Shown piece by piece: positions 15,018 through 21,213 of a DNA stretch of 21,213 bases. A program made the position numbers and the translations under genes. Every line of letters starts with the position of its first letter. Within the stretch, counting starts at the first letter, position 1. Source of the stretch: Simkania sp. (GTDB taxonomy: Bacteria > Chlamydiota > Chlamydiia > Chlamydiales > Simkaniaceae); the NCBI GenBank assembly GCA_028281425.1, contig JANQJX010000073.1, forward strand, positions 1-21,213. The letters are read 5' to 3'. The notes under the pieces were generated by a model. That model ran no database searches. It was not told where the DNA came from and was given only the letters and a program-made list of their open reading frames with translations.

Positions 15018-16025
15018 ATGATAAAAACGCTTTTTCAAGAATACCAAAATCAATTAAATTTCTTTTTCAATCGCATTAATTTTGAAAAGACAGCTGAAAT
15101 TTTTCAACAGATTTACAAGTGCATGGGGATGTTGATTTTCACTGGGATCGGTAAAAGTGGAATTATTGCCGAAAAATTGGCCAAAACTATGATTTCTACA
15201 GGGACAAAAGCGATCTATCTTCCTCCTATGAATGCTCTGCATGGGGATATTGGGATTGTCGATAAAAAGGATATTTTGATTTTTATTAGTAAAAGTGGTG
15301 AAAGTGAAGAGCTTATCAATCTCTTATCTTTTATTCGTGAAAAAGGAGCAAGATCCATGGCTTGGGTTTCGAATCCAAACTCTCGTCTTTTTCATCTTGC
15401 TGATTTGAGTATTTCTCTTCCTTTTCAAAAAGAACTCTGTCCTTTTGACTTAGCTCCTACAACTTCAACAGCCATTCAACTCATTTTTGGAGATGTGCTT
15501 TCTGTCGCTCTGATGAAAGCAAAAAATTTTAGCCTTGATGAATATGCCCTCAATCATCCGGGAGGTCAAATTGGAAAGATGATCAGCTTACGTGTCTATG
15601 ATATTATGCGTAAGGATCAATTTCTTCCTATCTGTTATCCAGAGGAATTTCTCAAGCATACCCTTGTAGAACTCACCCGAAAGGGATGTGGATGTCTTCT
15701 TGTTGTTAACCAAAAACAAAGACTTCAGGGAATTTTTACCGATGGAGATCTGCGGCGTGCTATCCAAGAAAATGGATCCTCCTCTTTAGAAAAACCCATG
15801 AAAGAGCTTATAAATCCCAACTATCTTTTTATCGATCAAAATATCTTGGTTGTCGATGCACTTCATCGGATGGAAGAAAATCCCAGCAAGCGAGTGATGA
15901 TGCTTCCCATATTAGAAGAGGAAAAACTTGTGGGCCTTGTCCATATGCATGATATCATTCAAACCGGTCTTTTGCCCTGTAATCCTCATCAATCTTCAGA
16001 TCCATCAACACTCGCATTGAAATAA
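15018..16025 (+). CDS. kpsF: Arabinose-5-phosphate isomerase (KdsD/KpsF/GutQ)
   Basis: The 335-residue enzyme makes arabinose 5-phosphate from ribulose 5-phosphate, the first step of Kdo synthesis. The SIS domain (about 35-180) shows GIGKSG (43-48), MNALHGDIG with His75, SKSGES (91-96), LAPTTST (145-151) and NHPGG (179-183). Two CBS domains follow (about 197-320; IMRKDQFLPI, GIFTDGDLRRAI, LVGLVHMHDII). Length and architecture match the full KdsD form. The last 37 bases overlap, in convergent orientation, the end of the next gene. It pairs functionally with kdsB at 3579. Confidence 0.94.
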   Translation: MIKTLFQEYQNQLNFFFNRINFEKTAEIFQQIYKCMGMLIFTGIGKSGIIAEKLAKTMISTGTKAIYLPPMNALHGDIGIVDKKDILIFISKSGESEELINLLSFIREKGARSMAWVSNPNSRLFHLADLSISLPFQKELCPFDLAPTTSTAIQLIFGDVLSVALMKAKNFSLDEYALNHPGGQIGKMISLRVYDIMRKDQFLPICYPEEFLKHTLVELTRKGCGCLLVVNQKQRLQGIFTDGDLRRAIQENGSSSLEKPMKELINPNYLFIDQNILVVDALHRMEENPSKRVMMLPILEEEKLVGLVHMHDIIQTGLLPCNPHQSSDPSTLALK

Positions 16026-16453
16026 GCTTGTAATTCCTCAAAGCAATCTCTGGAAAAATAGGAAATCGTAAAGGGATGGCATTTTTTCTTAATATAGAAC
16101 TTAAGTATATGAATCCCTTGTTTTTGCAAAAAACTTATCCTTTCTATCTCATGATAAGAAAAAATAAAAGTCCCCTTTTTGGCATCTGTAAAACAAAAAG
16201 TTTCTCTTTCAAGAATTAAACAGTGAGGATGAATTTTTAGGTAACACATTTTTTGATAGGGAACCATGCCATAAGCAAGAAGAGACACCCCAAGGGCAAA
16301 TATGACAGCTCCCCATTTTTCTAGGAAAGAGACCGGACAGAAAATCGCTGCAAGAATCAAAGGGAAAAAACCCAAAAAAGCACATCTTATCCCTCTTTTG
16401 AAAAGTTCTCTTTGGGTTACAAAGTCAATTTTCGAAAAAAAAATTTTTCTCAT
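15989..16453 (-). CDS. Small membrane protein of unknown function
   Basis: The 154-residue product has two hydrophobic helices near the N-terminus (about 24-40, CAFLGFFPLILAAIFC, and 46-64, KWGAVIFALGVSLLAYGM) followed by a soluble part that alternates strands and basic residues (CLILERETFCFT, GTFIFSYHEIERISFL, ILKFYIKKKCHPFTI) and ends in a short helix. The layout, two helices and then a beta-rich domain, recalls bacterial PH-like membrane proteins, but no signature is certain. No good ribosome-binding site is seen. Its last 37 bases overlap the 3' end of kpsF on the opposite strand, so the final residues (SVDGSED) come from DNA that also encodes kpsF. Confidence 0.65.
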   Translation of the reverse strand: MRKIFFSKIDFVTQRELFKRGIRCAFLGFFPLILAAIFCPVSFLEKWGAVIFALGVSLLAYGMVPYQKMCYLKIHPHCLILERETFCFTDAKKGTFIFSYHEIERISFLQKQGIHILKFYIKKKCHPFTISYFSRDCFEELQAYFNASVDGSED

Positions 16454-16495
16454 TTCGCTGTCAAATAAAAGAATTTCCTTTATTTAGAAAATAGG

Positions 16496-16523
16496 TTGTC
16501 TTTTATTAAAAGAAAACGATACT
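16496..16523 (+). promoter_or_regulatory. Weak candidate promoter for the NhaD gene
   Basis: TTGTCT (16496-16501) and GATACT (16518-16523) are 16 bases apart. Each hexamer deviates from consensus at two positions, so this is only a candidate. Confidence 0.25.
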
Positions 16524-16575
16524 TTTTATGAGCTCGAGGTAAATGCTAAGGAAAAGGTAGAGGTAGCTTTAAGCA

Positions 16576-17850
16576 TTGGAAATTTTTACATTATCACATA
16601 ATTTTCTTATTGTTGTTTTTCTCATTGGATATCTAGCGATCATTCTTGAGTTTATCATTCGTGTGAATAAAACAGCTATCGCCCTTTTTTTAGCCGTACT
16701 CTGTTGGCTGATCTATTTTGTCGGTGACCCTCAACCTCTCAATACGAGTTTAGCTTTTCTTGAGGCCCACTTGAGCAGTGTCTCTCAGATTCTCTTTTTT
16801 CTCTTAGGTGCAATGACTCTTGTGGAACTCATTGACTCTCATAAGGGTTTTAATACCTTTATTCATTATCTGCACACAAGATCTAAGCGGAAAATGCTTT
16901 GGCTGATTTGTTTTCTCTCTTTTTTTCTCTCTTCTGTTCTTGATAATTTGACAACAACCATTTTGATGATTTCCATTTTACGAAAGCTCATCCCTCACCG
17001 CAGTGAGAGGTTTCTTTTTTCTTGCATGGTCATTGTTGCTGCCAATGCAGGAGGAGCTTGGACTCCTATTGGAGATGTCACAACCACCATGCTTTGGATT
17101 GGAGGACAAATTACAACGATAAAAGTCATCGGAGAGATTTTCTTCCCCAGCCTGATTTCGCTGCTCTTTCCTCTTCTTATTTATACCTTTTCTCTCAAAG
17201 GAAAATTTCCCAAAGCAGAAATTGATTTTCGGGATGAGTCTCTTGAACCGGGAGCCCATCTCGTCTTTTTCTCGGGGATTGTGCTCTTTCTTTTCGTTCC
17301 TCTTTTCAAATATTTAACGGGATTGCCCCCTTTCATGGGAATGTTAATTTCTCTTGCGATCATGTGGCTTATTACCGATATTATGCATCATAAGTATGAG
17401 CAGAGAAAACACTTAAGAATTCCTTATATTCTTACAAAAATTGACGTTTCAAGTATTCTTTTTTTCTTGGGAATTCTTCTCAGTATTGATGCGATAGAAT
17501 CCACAGGACTTTTGGGTGCTGTAGCAGGATGGATGGATCGATTTATAAAAAATGAATCAATCATTGCAACGGTGATAGGCCTTGTCTCAGCAATCATTGA
17601 TAATGTTCCTCTTGTAGCAGCAACAATGGGAATGTATGATCTTCAAAATGTCCCGACAGATTCCCCCCTTTGGCTTATGATTGCATATGCTGCAGGAACG
17701 GGAGGAAGTATCCTCGTCATGGGCTCTTCTGCTGGAGTTGCTTTGATGGGTCTTGAAAAAATTGATTTCTTATCTTATTTTAAAAAAGTTTCCCTTCCGG
17801 TTTTCATTGGATATATTTTGGGAATGCTCTTTTATGTCTATATTGGTTAA
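16576..17850 (+). CDS. nhaD: NhaD-type Na+/H+ antiporter
   Basis: The 424-residue inner-membrane protein of the ion transporter superfamily has about 11-12 hydrophobic segments. The NhaD signature is clear: VLDNLTTTILM (121-131), NAGGAWTPIGDVTTTMLWI (157-175), and the paired C-terminal block AIIDNVPLVAATMGMY and GTGGSILVMGSSAGVALMG. It should exchange Na+ (or Li+) for protons. An in-frame TAA lies two codons before the TTG at 16576, so TTG is the only usual start that keeps the first helix. A GAGG sequence lies about 12 bases upstream, which is weak. It is monocistronic, followed after 31 bases by mobile element B2. It may help supply the sodium gradient used by the DAACS carrier at 11029 (inference). 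Confidence 0.9.
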   Translation: MEIFTLSHNFLIVVFLIGYLAIILEFIIRVNKTAIALFLAVLCWLIYFVGDPQPLNTSLAFLEAHLSSVSQILFFLLGAMTLVELIDSHKGFNTFIHYLHTRSKRKMLWLICFLSFFLSSVLDNLTTTILMISILRKLIPHRSERFLFSCMVIVAANAGGAWTPIGDVTTTMLWIGGQITTIKVIGEIFFPSLISLLFPLLIYTFSLKGKFPKAEIDFRDESLEPGAHLVFFSGIVLFLFVPLFKYLTGLPPFMGMLISLAIMWLITDIMHHKYEQRKHLRIPYILTKIDVSSILFFLGILLSIDAIESTGLLGAVAGWMDRFIKNESIIATVIGLVSAIIDNVPLVAATMGMYDLQNVPTDSPLWLMIAYAAGTGGSILVMGSSAGVALMGLEKIDFLSYFKKVSLPVFIGYILGMLFYVYIG

Positions 17851-17881
17851 CCTGCACTTCTCACAAGACTTCTTTGAAAAT

Positions 17882-18047
17882 GGACCTGCCTTGAACTGAA
17901 AAATTGTTCGGATCCATTGAGATTTTTTTCAAAAATTGTGAAAGGTGCAAATTCACTAGACTCTTGAGAGCAAAAGGAAATGCGACTTATATCAAGCCTA
18001 AGGAGAAAAGATCCTTTAGAAGGCGACTTTCCAGTTCAAGGCAGGCC
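17882..18047 (+). repeat. MITE-like element B2
   Basis: This 166-bp element is the second copy of element B (the first is at 7341-7517 on the other strand). Its inverted ends are GGACCTGCCTTGAACTG at the left, and the same sequence through GGCCTGCCTTGAACTG read in reverse from the right. The two copies align with scattered substitutions and a one-base deletion near 17973. It separates nhaD from the remains of an IS982-like transposase. Confidence 0.78.
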
Positions 18048-18076
18048 AAAAATCTACAGTATCTATTGTCCCAAAC

Positions 18077-18262
18077 ATGCTATCCCGAATTGCCGCGAAA
18101 TAGGTGGTCATCCGGGGTTATATCACTTGTGGATCCAGAATTAAAATGAAACTCTATAGGCATCCCTTGTAGGTTGATGATCATTGGGAACCTTCATGCC
18201 AAAAAAGGAGGCTTCTTTAGAGGTGGCATACGACACATGCAAATTCATCAGACTTGCTTGCG
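18077..18262 (-). pseudogene. Catalytic-region fragment of an IS982-like transposase
   Basis: On the minus strand, one frame gives SLMNLHVSYATSKEASFFGMKV and, after a one-base shift at about 18185, MIINLQGMPIEFHF followed by NSGSTSDITPDDHLF up to a stop. This matches the central DDE region of IS982-type transposases (Phe-Tyr-Gly-x-Lys-x-His, then G-x-P-x-E, then GS-x-x-D). The expected His after KV is lost where the shift occurs. The N-terminal part of what may be the same gene lies at 18682-18864 on the same strand. The piece is therefore a relic, frameshifted and without its C-terminus. Confidence 0.55.
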
Positions 18263-18288
18263 GTTTAAATTTTTTTGCTTTTTTTCTA

Positions 18289-18329
18289 GTCGAGTAATGC
18301 GAGGGGGAGATTCCCTCGCATTACTCGAC
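18289..18329. repeat. Perfect 17-bp hairpin in front of the IS3-like orfA
   Basis: GTCGAGTAATGCGAGGG (18289-18305) and its exact complement (18313-18329) enclose the loop GGAGATT. No T-run follows on either strand, so it is not a usual terminator. It sits seven bases before the -35 box of the orfA promoter. Hairpins near insertion-sequence ends can block translation from transcripts reading in, which is one possible role. It could also be part of the element end. Confidence 0.75.
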
Positions 18330-18335
18330 CACCAT

Positions 18336-18364
18336 TTGATAGACACTTAAAACACAGGTATTAT
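18336..18364 (+). promoter_or_regulatory. Predicted promoter of the IS3-like orfA
   Basis: TTGATA (18336-18341) and TATTAT (18359-18364) are 17 bases apart. GGAG at about 18381, followed by the ATG at 18392, completes a plausible expression unit. Confidence 0.55.
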
Positions 18365-18391
18365 GAGAAATCTTTTCTCTGGAGTTGAACT

Positions 18392-18697
18392 ATGAAACAA
18401 AAGCCAAGAAAATATGATCGGCAATTTAAAATCGATATTGTTGAGCATTGTTTAACAACAAATAAATCCATGCATAGCATCGCTAATGATTTTGGAATAT
18501 GCGAAAAAACTTTCTATGGATGGATGAGAGAGTACAAGAAAAATGGAGTCCACAGTTTTAAAGGTCCAAGGGATTCCCAGCGCATCTAATGAGGAAATGA
18601 TTGCATTGAAAAAGCAAATAGCCGATCTCAAGATGGAGAATGATATCTTAAAAAAGGCAGCTGCCATCTTCGTGAATCAGAAAAAGTGCGAAACCTA
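18392..18697 (+). pseudogene. IS3-family orfA (HTH transposase subunit), frameshifted
   Basis: The first frame (18392-18589) encodes the HTH_Tnp_1-type domain: RKYDRQFKIDIVEHCLTT, then NKSMHSIANDFGICEKTFYGWMREYKKNG. It then stops after GPRDSQRI. The continuation is in another frame: reading through the G-run at 18570-18572 with one G fewer gives GPRIPSASNEEMIALKK and DLKMENDILKKAAAIF, the leucine-zipper part of orfA. An extra G has therefore broken the gene. No orfB (the DDE catalytic part) follows: the sequence passes directly into an IS982-like N-terminus on the other strand near 18680. Confidence 0.75.
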
Positions 18698-18864
18698 GAA
18701 AAATGAAAAGCAACGATGATGGTCATGATTTCGCTCAAGTGCATCTGTGGTAGGCGCGTAAGAGAGCTTCGTTTAGGTAAAAGGACAGAACGAAAGTATG
18801 GTTCAAAAGTTTTGCAAAAATCGTCAATTGTACAAAATAAAGAACTCAAAAGGTCTTCAGACAT
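18682..18864 (-). pseudogene. N-terminal fragment of an IS982-like transposase
   Basis: About 61 residues are present, with the family pattern LFCTIDDFCKTFEPYF, then LSEIMTIIVAFHFSRFRTF. The start ATG at 18862-18864 has AGGA upstream, so the 5' end looks intact. Homology stops after FRTF, where IS3-like sequence begins. The missing middle (roughly 70-80 residues by the family's usual length) separates it from the catalytic fragment at 18077-18262. Confidence 0.65.
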
Positions 18865-18971
18865 TTTAGGATCCTATTGTGAGTTAAAAACCACAAAAAA
18901 ATTTTTTATTTGCATGATTTTTTCTCCTCTTTTCTCTATAGGCTAATCCCGAATTCACGTTAAGAAAATAC

Positions 18972-19000
18972 TTGCAATAAACAAGAGAATAAAGTAATAC
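18972..19000 (+). promoter_or_regulatory. Predicted promoter of the ART-like gene
   Basis: TTGCAA (18972-18977) and TAATAC (18995-19000) are 17 bases apart. Transcription would begin about 18 bases before the ATG at 19025, and well before the open frame of the main coding region. This supports 19025 as the original gene start. Confidence 0.45.
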
Positions 19001-19024
19001 TTTTCCTTTTACAGGCAGATTCGT

Positions 19025-19126
19025 ATGTCTGCTTCAATTAATTCTGGCTATAAACTTGTTGAACGAGAGGATCTCTCAGTAGATCCAATTAGTAGAAAAG
19101 CTGATCAATCTTCACTTCATAGTTGA
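19025..19126 (+). pseudogene. Short ORF that may be the detached N-terminus of the following gene
   Basis: The 33-residue frame (MSASINSGYKLVEREDLSVD, PISRKADQSSLHS, stop) follows a plausible promoter. The main frame downstream is open from 19083, before its first usual start codon, so a single one-base indel between 19083 and 19123 would join the two into one protein. Alternatively, it is a leader peptide or chance. Confidence 0.4.
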
Positions 19127-19142
19127 ATTGAAGAAAAAAATA

Positions 19143-20633
19143 ATGAAAAACTTGGTCAGGCCCAATATAAAGCTGATTTATGCAATTAAGGTTAAAACCA
19201 TGATCCCTATTACAAATGCTATAGATATTTACAACAAAAGAAGCTTCAAAAAGTGTGAGGACCTAGACATTAAAAGGGATTTCGATCCATCTCCATTTAT
19301 ATATATCCCAGGAGTCTTTTTTCACTATGTGCAACATCGTCCAATAAATAGTGTTCCAAAATTAACAAATGAAGTGGCAACAGGATGTCAAGTATTTAAA
19401 GGCAAGGATTTTTACAAATTGGCAACAAAACAATTCACAATGAAAGTAGGTCGTGATGAAGTTGATATTTCTCTCCTTAAAATAATGTGTTTTTGCCCTC
19501 CGATTCCCCTAAAAAACTTCGAAGCGGCCTTAAAGAAAGTAAGAACCATAAGGAGAGGGGAATTTGTATCTAAACAGAAAAATAGATTCGCCGCTCTGCT
19601 AAGAAAGAACAACATCCGTGTTAGAGATCTACTTTCGTTAAAAATGTTTCTTGATTTCGATATATTTCATAGCCAAGTTTGTTCCTGCTTTCACCAAGAT
19701 TCTTTATTATCTAATTCAGCGTTAAATGAGAAAGAAGTCATTCTCTTTAGTCAGTTTGGAAGTCGTTTATTAAAATCTATGCGCAAAATTTATGATGTCA
19801 TGAATAAAAACAAGTTAAAGATCCAGCCTCTTCTTTTTATGGGAATAGCTCAACCAATCAAAATGGTTAAGAATAGCACGCTTAATTTTAATAGTGTGCT
19901 TGATTCTATGACAAGACATATTCATGTAGCTAGGTCCTGGGCTGGAAAGGGTGGAATGATAATTGCTTTCAAACCAGTAGGTGAACGAACGCCTCTTGAT
20001 GTTAGTTGGCTCTCTGATTATCCTGATGAAATGGAATTTTTGAATTTTGGAAACAAGCTAAAGACCGTGACATGGATAAGCTCAGAAAATTATGATAAAT
20101 TCTATTTTCATATGCATAATATATTCACCAATTATCAAAAGCAGGTTGCCTCTTTTTTTCTTCAACAAAACAGCGTGCATGACAAAGGGATGATCAAGGC
20201 GGTTTTAAACGGAAAGGACTTTTTTGTTGAAAAGTCTAAATACATTGATCGCTTCTTTTATAATTTCTGGAATAAGGAAAACACTCACTATGAGGATATT
20301 GCTTACTGTAAAGAACCACCCTTACTTCCTACCTGTGTGAGGGATATTATTAGCATATTTCTAGGAACTAAGTTCAGTCAAAATATTTTTAAAGACTACT
20401 CTAATAAGAAAAAAGATCTAGCAAAGCATTCCTACAAAAAACTAACCGCAAGCCACTCGCAATACATTAACCGCTTTATTGACTTCTATTGTATCTCAGG
20501 AAATTTAAAACCCTACCCAAAAAACATACAAAAAATAGTTAATAAGTATCTGGGAGGTAGAGACATTTTTTATGTACCTAAAAACGCTTTTCCTGCTTTT
20601 ATGGGCAAATTAACATCCTCCCACAACACCTAA
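19143..20633 (+). CDS. Unrecognised protein with an ADP-ribosyltransferase-like core; ends probably damaged
   Basis: From the ATG at 19143 (a TTG at 19128 is in frame) the product has 496 residues, with no signal peptide or membrane segment. Residues 228-312 resemble the core of R-S-E-type ADP-ribosyltransferases. LLFMGIAQP sits where these enzymes have (Y/F)RG, so the Arg would be Met233. FNSVLDSMTRHIHVARSWAGKGGMIIAF resembles the FxSTS strand and the following helix and strand, with the STS weak. VSWLSDYPDEMEFL carries an ExE pair (Glu296, Glu298). The rest is basic and helical with no match. Base composition is like the neighbours. The last residues (SSHNT) are encoded by sequence that looks like the end of a TnpB element, so the natural C-terminus may be lost. 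Function is unproven. A secreted host-acting toxin relic is possible. Confidence 0.55.
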   Translation: MKNLVRPNIKLIYAIKVKTMIPITNAIDIYNKRSFKKCEDLDIKRDFDPSPFIYIPGVFFHYVQHRPINSVPKLTNEVATGCQVFKGKDFYKLATKQFTMKVGRDEVDISLLKIMCFCPPIPLKNFEAALKKVRTIRRGEFVSKQKNRFAALLRKNNIRVRDLLSLKMFLDFDIFHSQVCSCFHQDSLLSNSALNEKEVILFSQFGSRLLKSMRKIYDVMNKNKLKIQPLLFMGIAQPIKMVKNSTLNFNSVLDSMTRHIHVARSWAGKGGMIIAFKPVGERTPLDVSWLSDYPDEMEFLNFGNKLKTVTWISSENYDKFYFHMHNIFTNYQKQVASFFLQQNSVHDKGMIKAVLNGKDFFVEKSKYIDRFFYNFWNKENTHYEDIAYCKEPPLLPTCVRDIISIFLGTKFSQNIFKDYSNKKKDLAKHSYKKLTASHSQYINRFIDFYCISGNLKPYPKNIQKIVNKYLGGRDIFYVPKNAFPAFMGKLTSSHNT

Positions 20634-20643
20634 AGGAATGGGA
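20619..20643 (-). repeat. Degenerate right-end hairpin of an IS200/IS605-type (TnpB) element
   Basis: Read on the minus strand, GAATCCCATTCCTTTAGG is followed by TGTTGTGGGAG, the form of the terminal hairpin (CCC, CTTTAG loop, GGG) common at IS605 right ends. It lies 47 bases beyond the tnpB stop and overlaps the final codons of the ART-like gene on the other strand. Pairing is imperfect. Confidence 0.5.
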
Positions 20644-20689
20644 TTCGTGAGAAATTATCCCACGAGTAGGCTTGTATCGCTACTTCCTA

Positions 20690-20877
20690 CTGGTTCCTGC
20701 TTCATCGAAAGTTCCAACGAACCTACTCCACAGGCTAAAACCCGATGACCCTAAAATGTTGATGGCTCCTACATCGTCAGCATTTGCCGCATGCCCACAA
20801 TTCTCACATACGAATAGAGATTGGGTTTTGCGATTCTTTTTTGCTTGATGTGTGCAACAGTGGGAATGCAGGGAAGG
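20690..20877 (-). pseudogene. tnpB: C-terminal fragment of TnpB (IS605 OrfB)
   Basis: About 62 residues remain, including the zinc-ribbon and last RuvC motif: KKNRKTQSLFVCENCGHAANADDVGAINIL, in which CENCG is the second CxxC pair and ADDVGAINI the third catalytic segment (Asp). A first Cys pair is reduced to HCCTHQ. The C-terminus EAGTSRK is also typical. An in-frame TAA at 20878-20880 and unrelated DNA end the homology upstream, so the nuclease body is absent. In intact systems the guide (omega) RNA is encoded over this 3' end and the right-end hairpin. Confidence 0.75.
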
Positions 20878-20884
20878 TTATTTT

Positions 20885-21108
20885 AGGGATAGGGATTGTC
20901 ACTTGTATCTATTACAATCCTGAAGCTGAATCGATTCTGGACAATCGATTATCGCATCTATAATCCTGATGAAGATGGGAAGAGTAAGATTCACCATGTT
21001 TACGAGATGCTACAGGGAGCAATTTATAGCAAAGAAATACCTTCAGGACTTTCGCATTTTCAGATTTGTGGTAATCTCAGCACCGATAAATCGATTACAT
21101 AAAGGTGA
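20885..21108 (+). pseudogene. Shrunken DDE-transposase relic
   Basis: Pieces in different frames read as one transposase: VTCIYYNPEAES (from about 20898), then RFWTIDYRIYNPDEDGKSKIHHVYEML and QGAIYSKEIPSG (about 20935-21050), then FRIFRFVVISAPINR (about 21045-21095). The order matches DDE transposases of the IS4/IS701 kind with FW-x-IDYRIY, DGKSK and VFR-x-VV motifs, but the part that should hold DSWY is deleted and at least two frameshifts are needed. The exact family is uncertain. Confidence 0.5.
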
Positions 21109-21117
21109 AAGCGAATG

Positions 21118-21213
21118 TGTCAACAACAATCGAAAATTGACCCACTTTCCCCTGGTTCCAACGGTCGAAAATTGACCCACCCTATCAAAAAAAATTTATC
21201 ATTCTTCTTCTTG
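21118..21213. mobile_element. Terminus of an IS21-family element, running off the window
   Basis: TGTCAACAACAATCGAAAAT at 21118 starts a region with two direct copies of TCGAAAATTGACCCAC (21130-21145 and 21165-21180), 35 bases apart. IS21-type ends begin with TG and carry such multiple repeats, bound by the transposase. The body of the element, expected to hold istA and istB, would lie beyond 21213. No reading frame can be assigned in the last 30 bases. Confidence 0.6.

Noticed and set aside
18289..18329. Hairpin read as a Rho-independent terminator
   Set aside because: No T-run follows the stem on either strand; the T-rich stretch lies before it on the plus strand.

Overview
The window looks like the chromosome of an environmental member of the Chlamydiota (Simkania/Parachlamydia/Rhabdochlamydia-like). 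The basis is AT-rich coding sequence, TTG starts, and a core cluster gmhA-lpxK-gltP/gltT-(E2 acyltransferase) close to kpsF. From memory, gltT, a stand-alone E2 and kpsF are also neighbours in Chlamydia. No database search was possible, so the genus is inference.

Layout. (1) 436-4319: a tight five-gene + strand operon, pgeF, rfbC, rfbD, rfbB, kdsB (laccase-domain/PgeF protein, three dTDP-L-rhamnose enzymes, CMP-Kdo synthetase). (2) 4393-7215: one large repeat-bearing protein with a single membrane segment and ankyrin-like repeats, probably a secreted or surface/inclusion-membrane protein. (3) 7265-9200: a TTG-initiated site-2 protease (minus strand), with a related non-coding short-inverted-repeat element on each side; the downstream copy carries a second, unrelated MITE-like insertion. 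(4) 9320-13447: the + strand operon gmhA, lpxK, gltP-like, E2 acyltransferase, with a promoter in front and a convincing terminator behind. (5) 13503-16453: icd (minus), divergent kpsF (plus), and a small membrane protein (minus) whose end overlaps kpsF. (6) 16576-17850: a NhaD-type Na+/H+ antiporter. (7) 17882-18960: a graveyard of mobile DNA, namely a second copy of the MITE, an IS982-like transposase split into two pieces, and an IS3-family orfA with a frameshift and a 17-bp perfect hairpin sitting between the pieces. (8) 19025-20633: an unrecognised protein with an ADP-ribosyltransferase-like core, apparently frameshifted at its N-terminus and overrun at its C-terminus by the end of a TnpB (IS605-type) relic. 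(9) 20690-21213: the TnpB C-terminus, a shrunken DDE transposase relic and the terminus of an IS21-family element running off the edge.

How the genes work together. kpsF (Ru5P to Ara5P) and kdsB (CMP-Kdo) belong to Kdo supply, lpxK finishes lipid A before Kdo transfer, gmhA starts ADP-heptose synthesis, and rfbB/C/D make dTDP-rhamnose. The window therefore suggests a lipopolysaccharide or other surface glycan richer than the Kdo-only core of Chlamydiaceae. icd and the E2 component point to carbon metabolism beyond the reduced TCA cycle of Chlamydia. The NhaD and DAACS transporters point to use of sodium gradients. The right-hand third is a zone of repeated insertion and decay.
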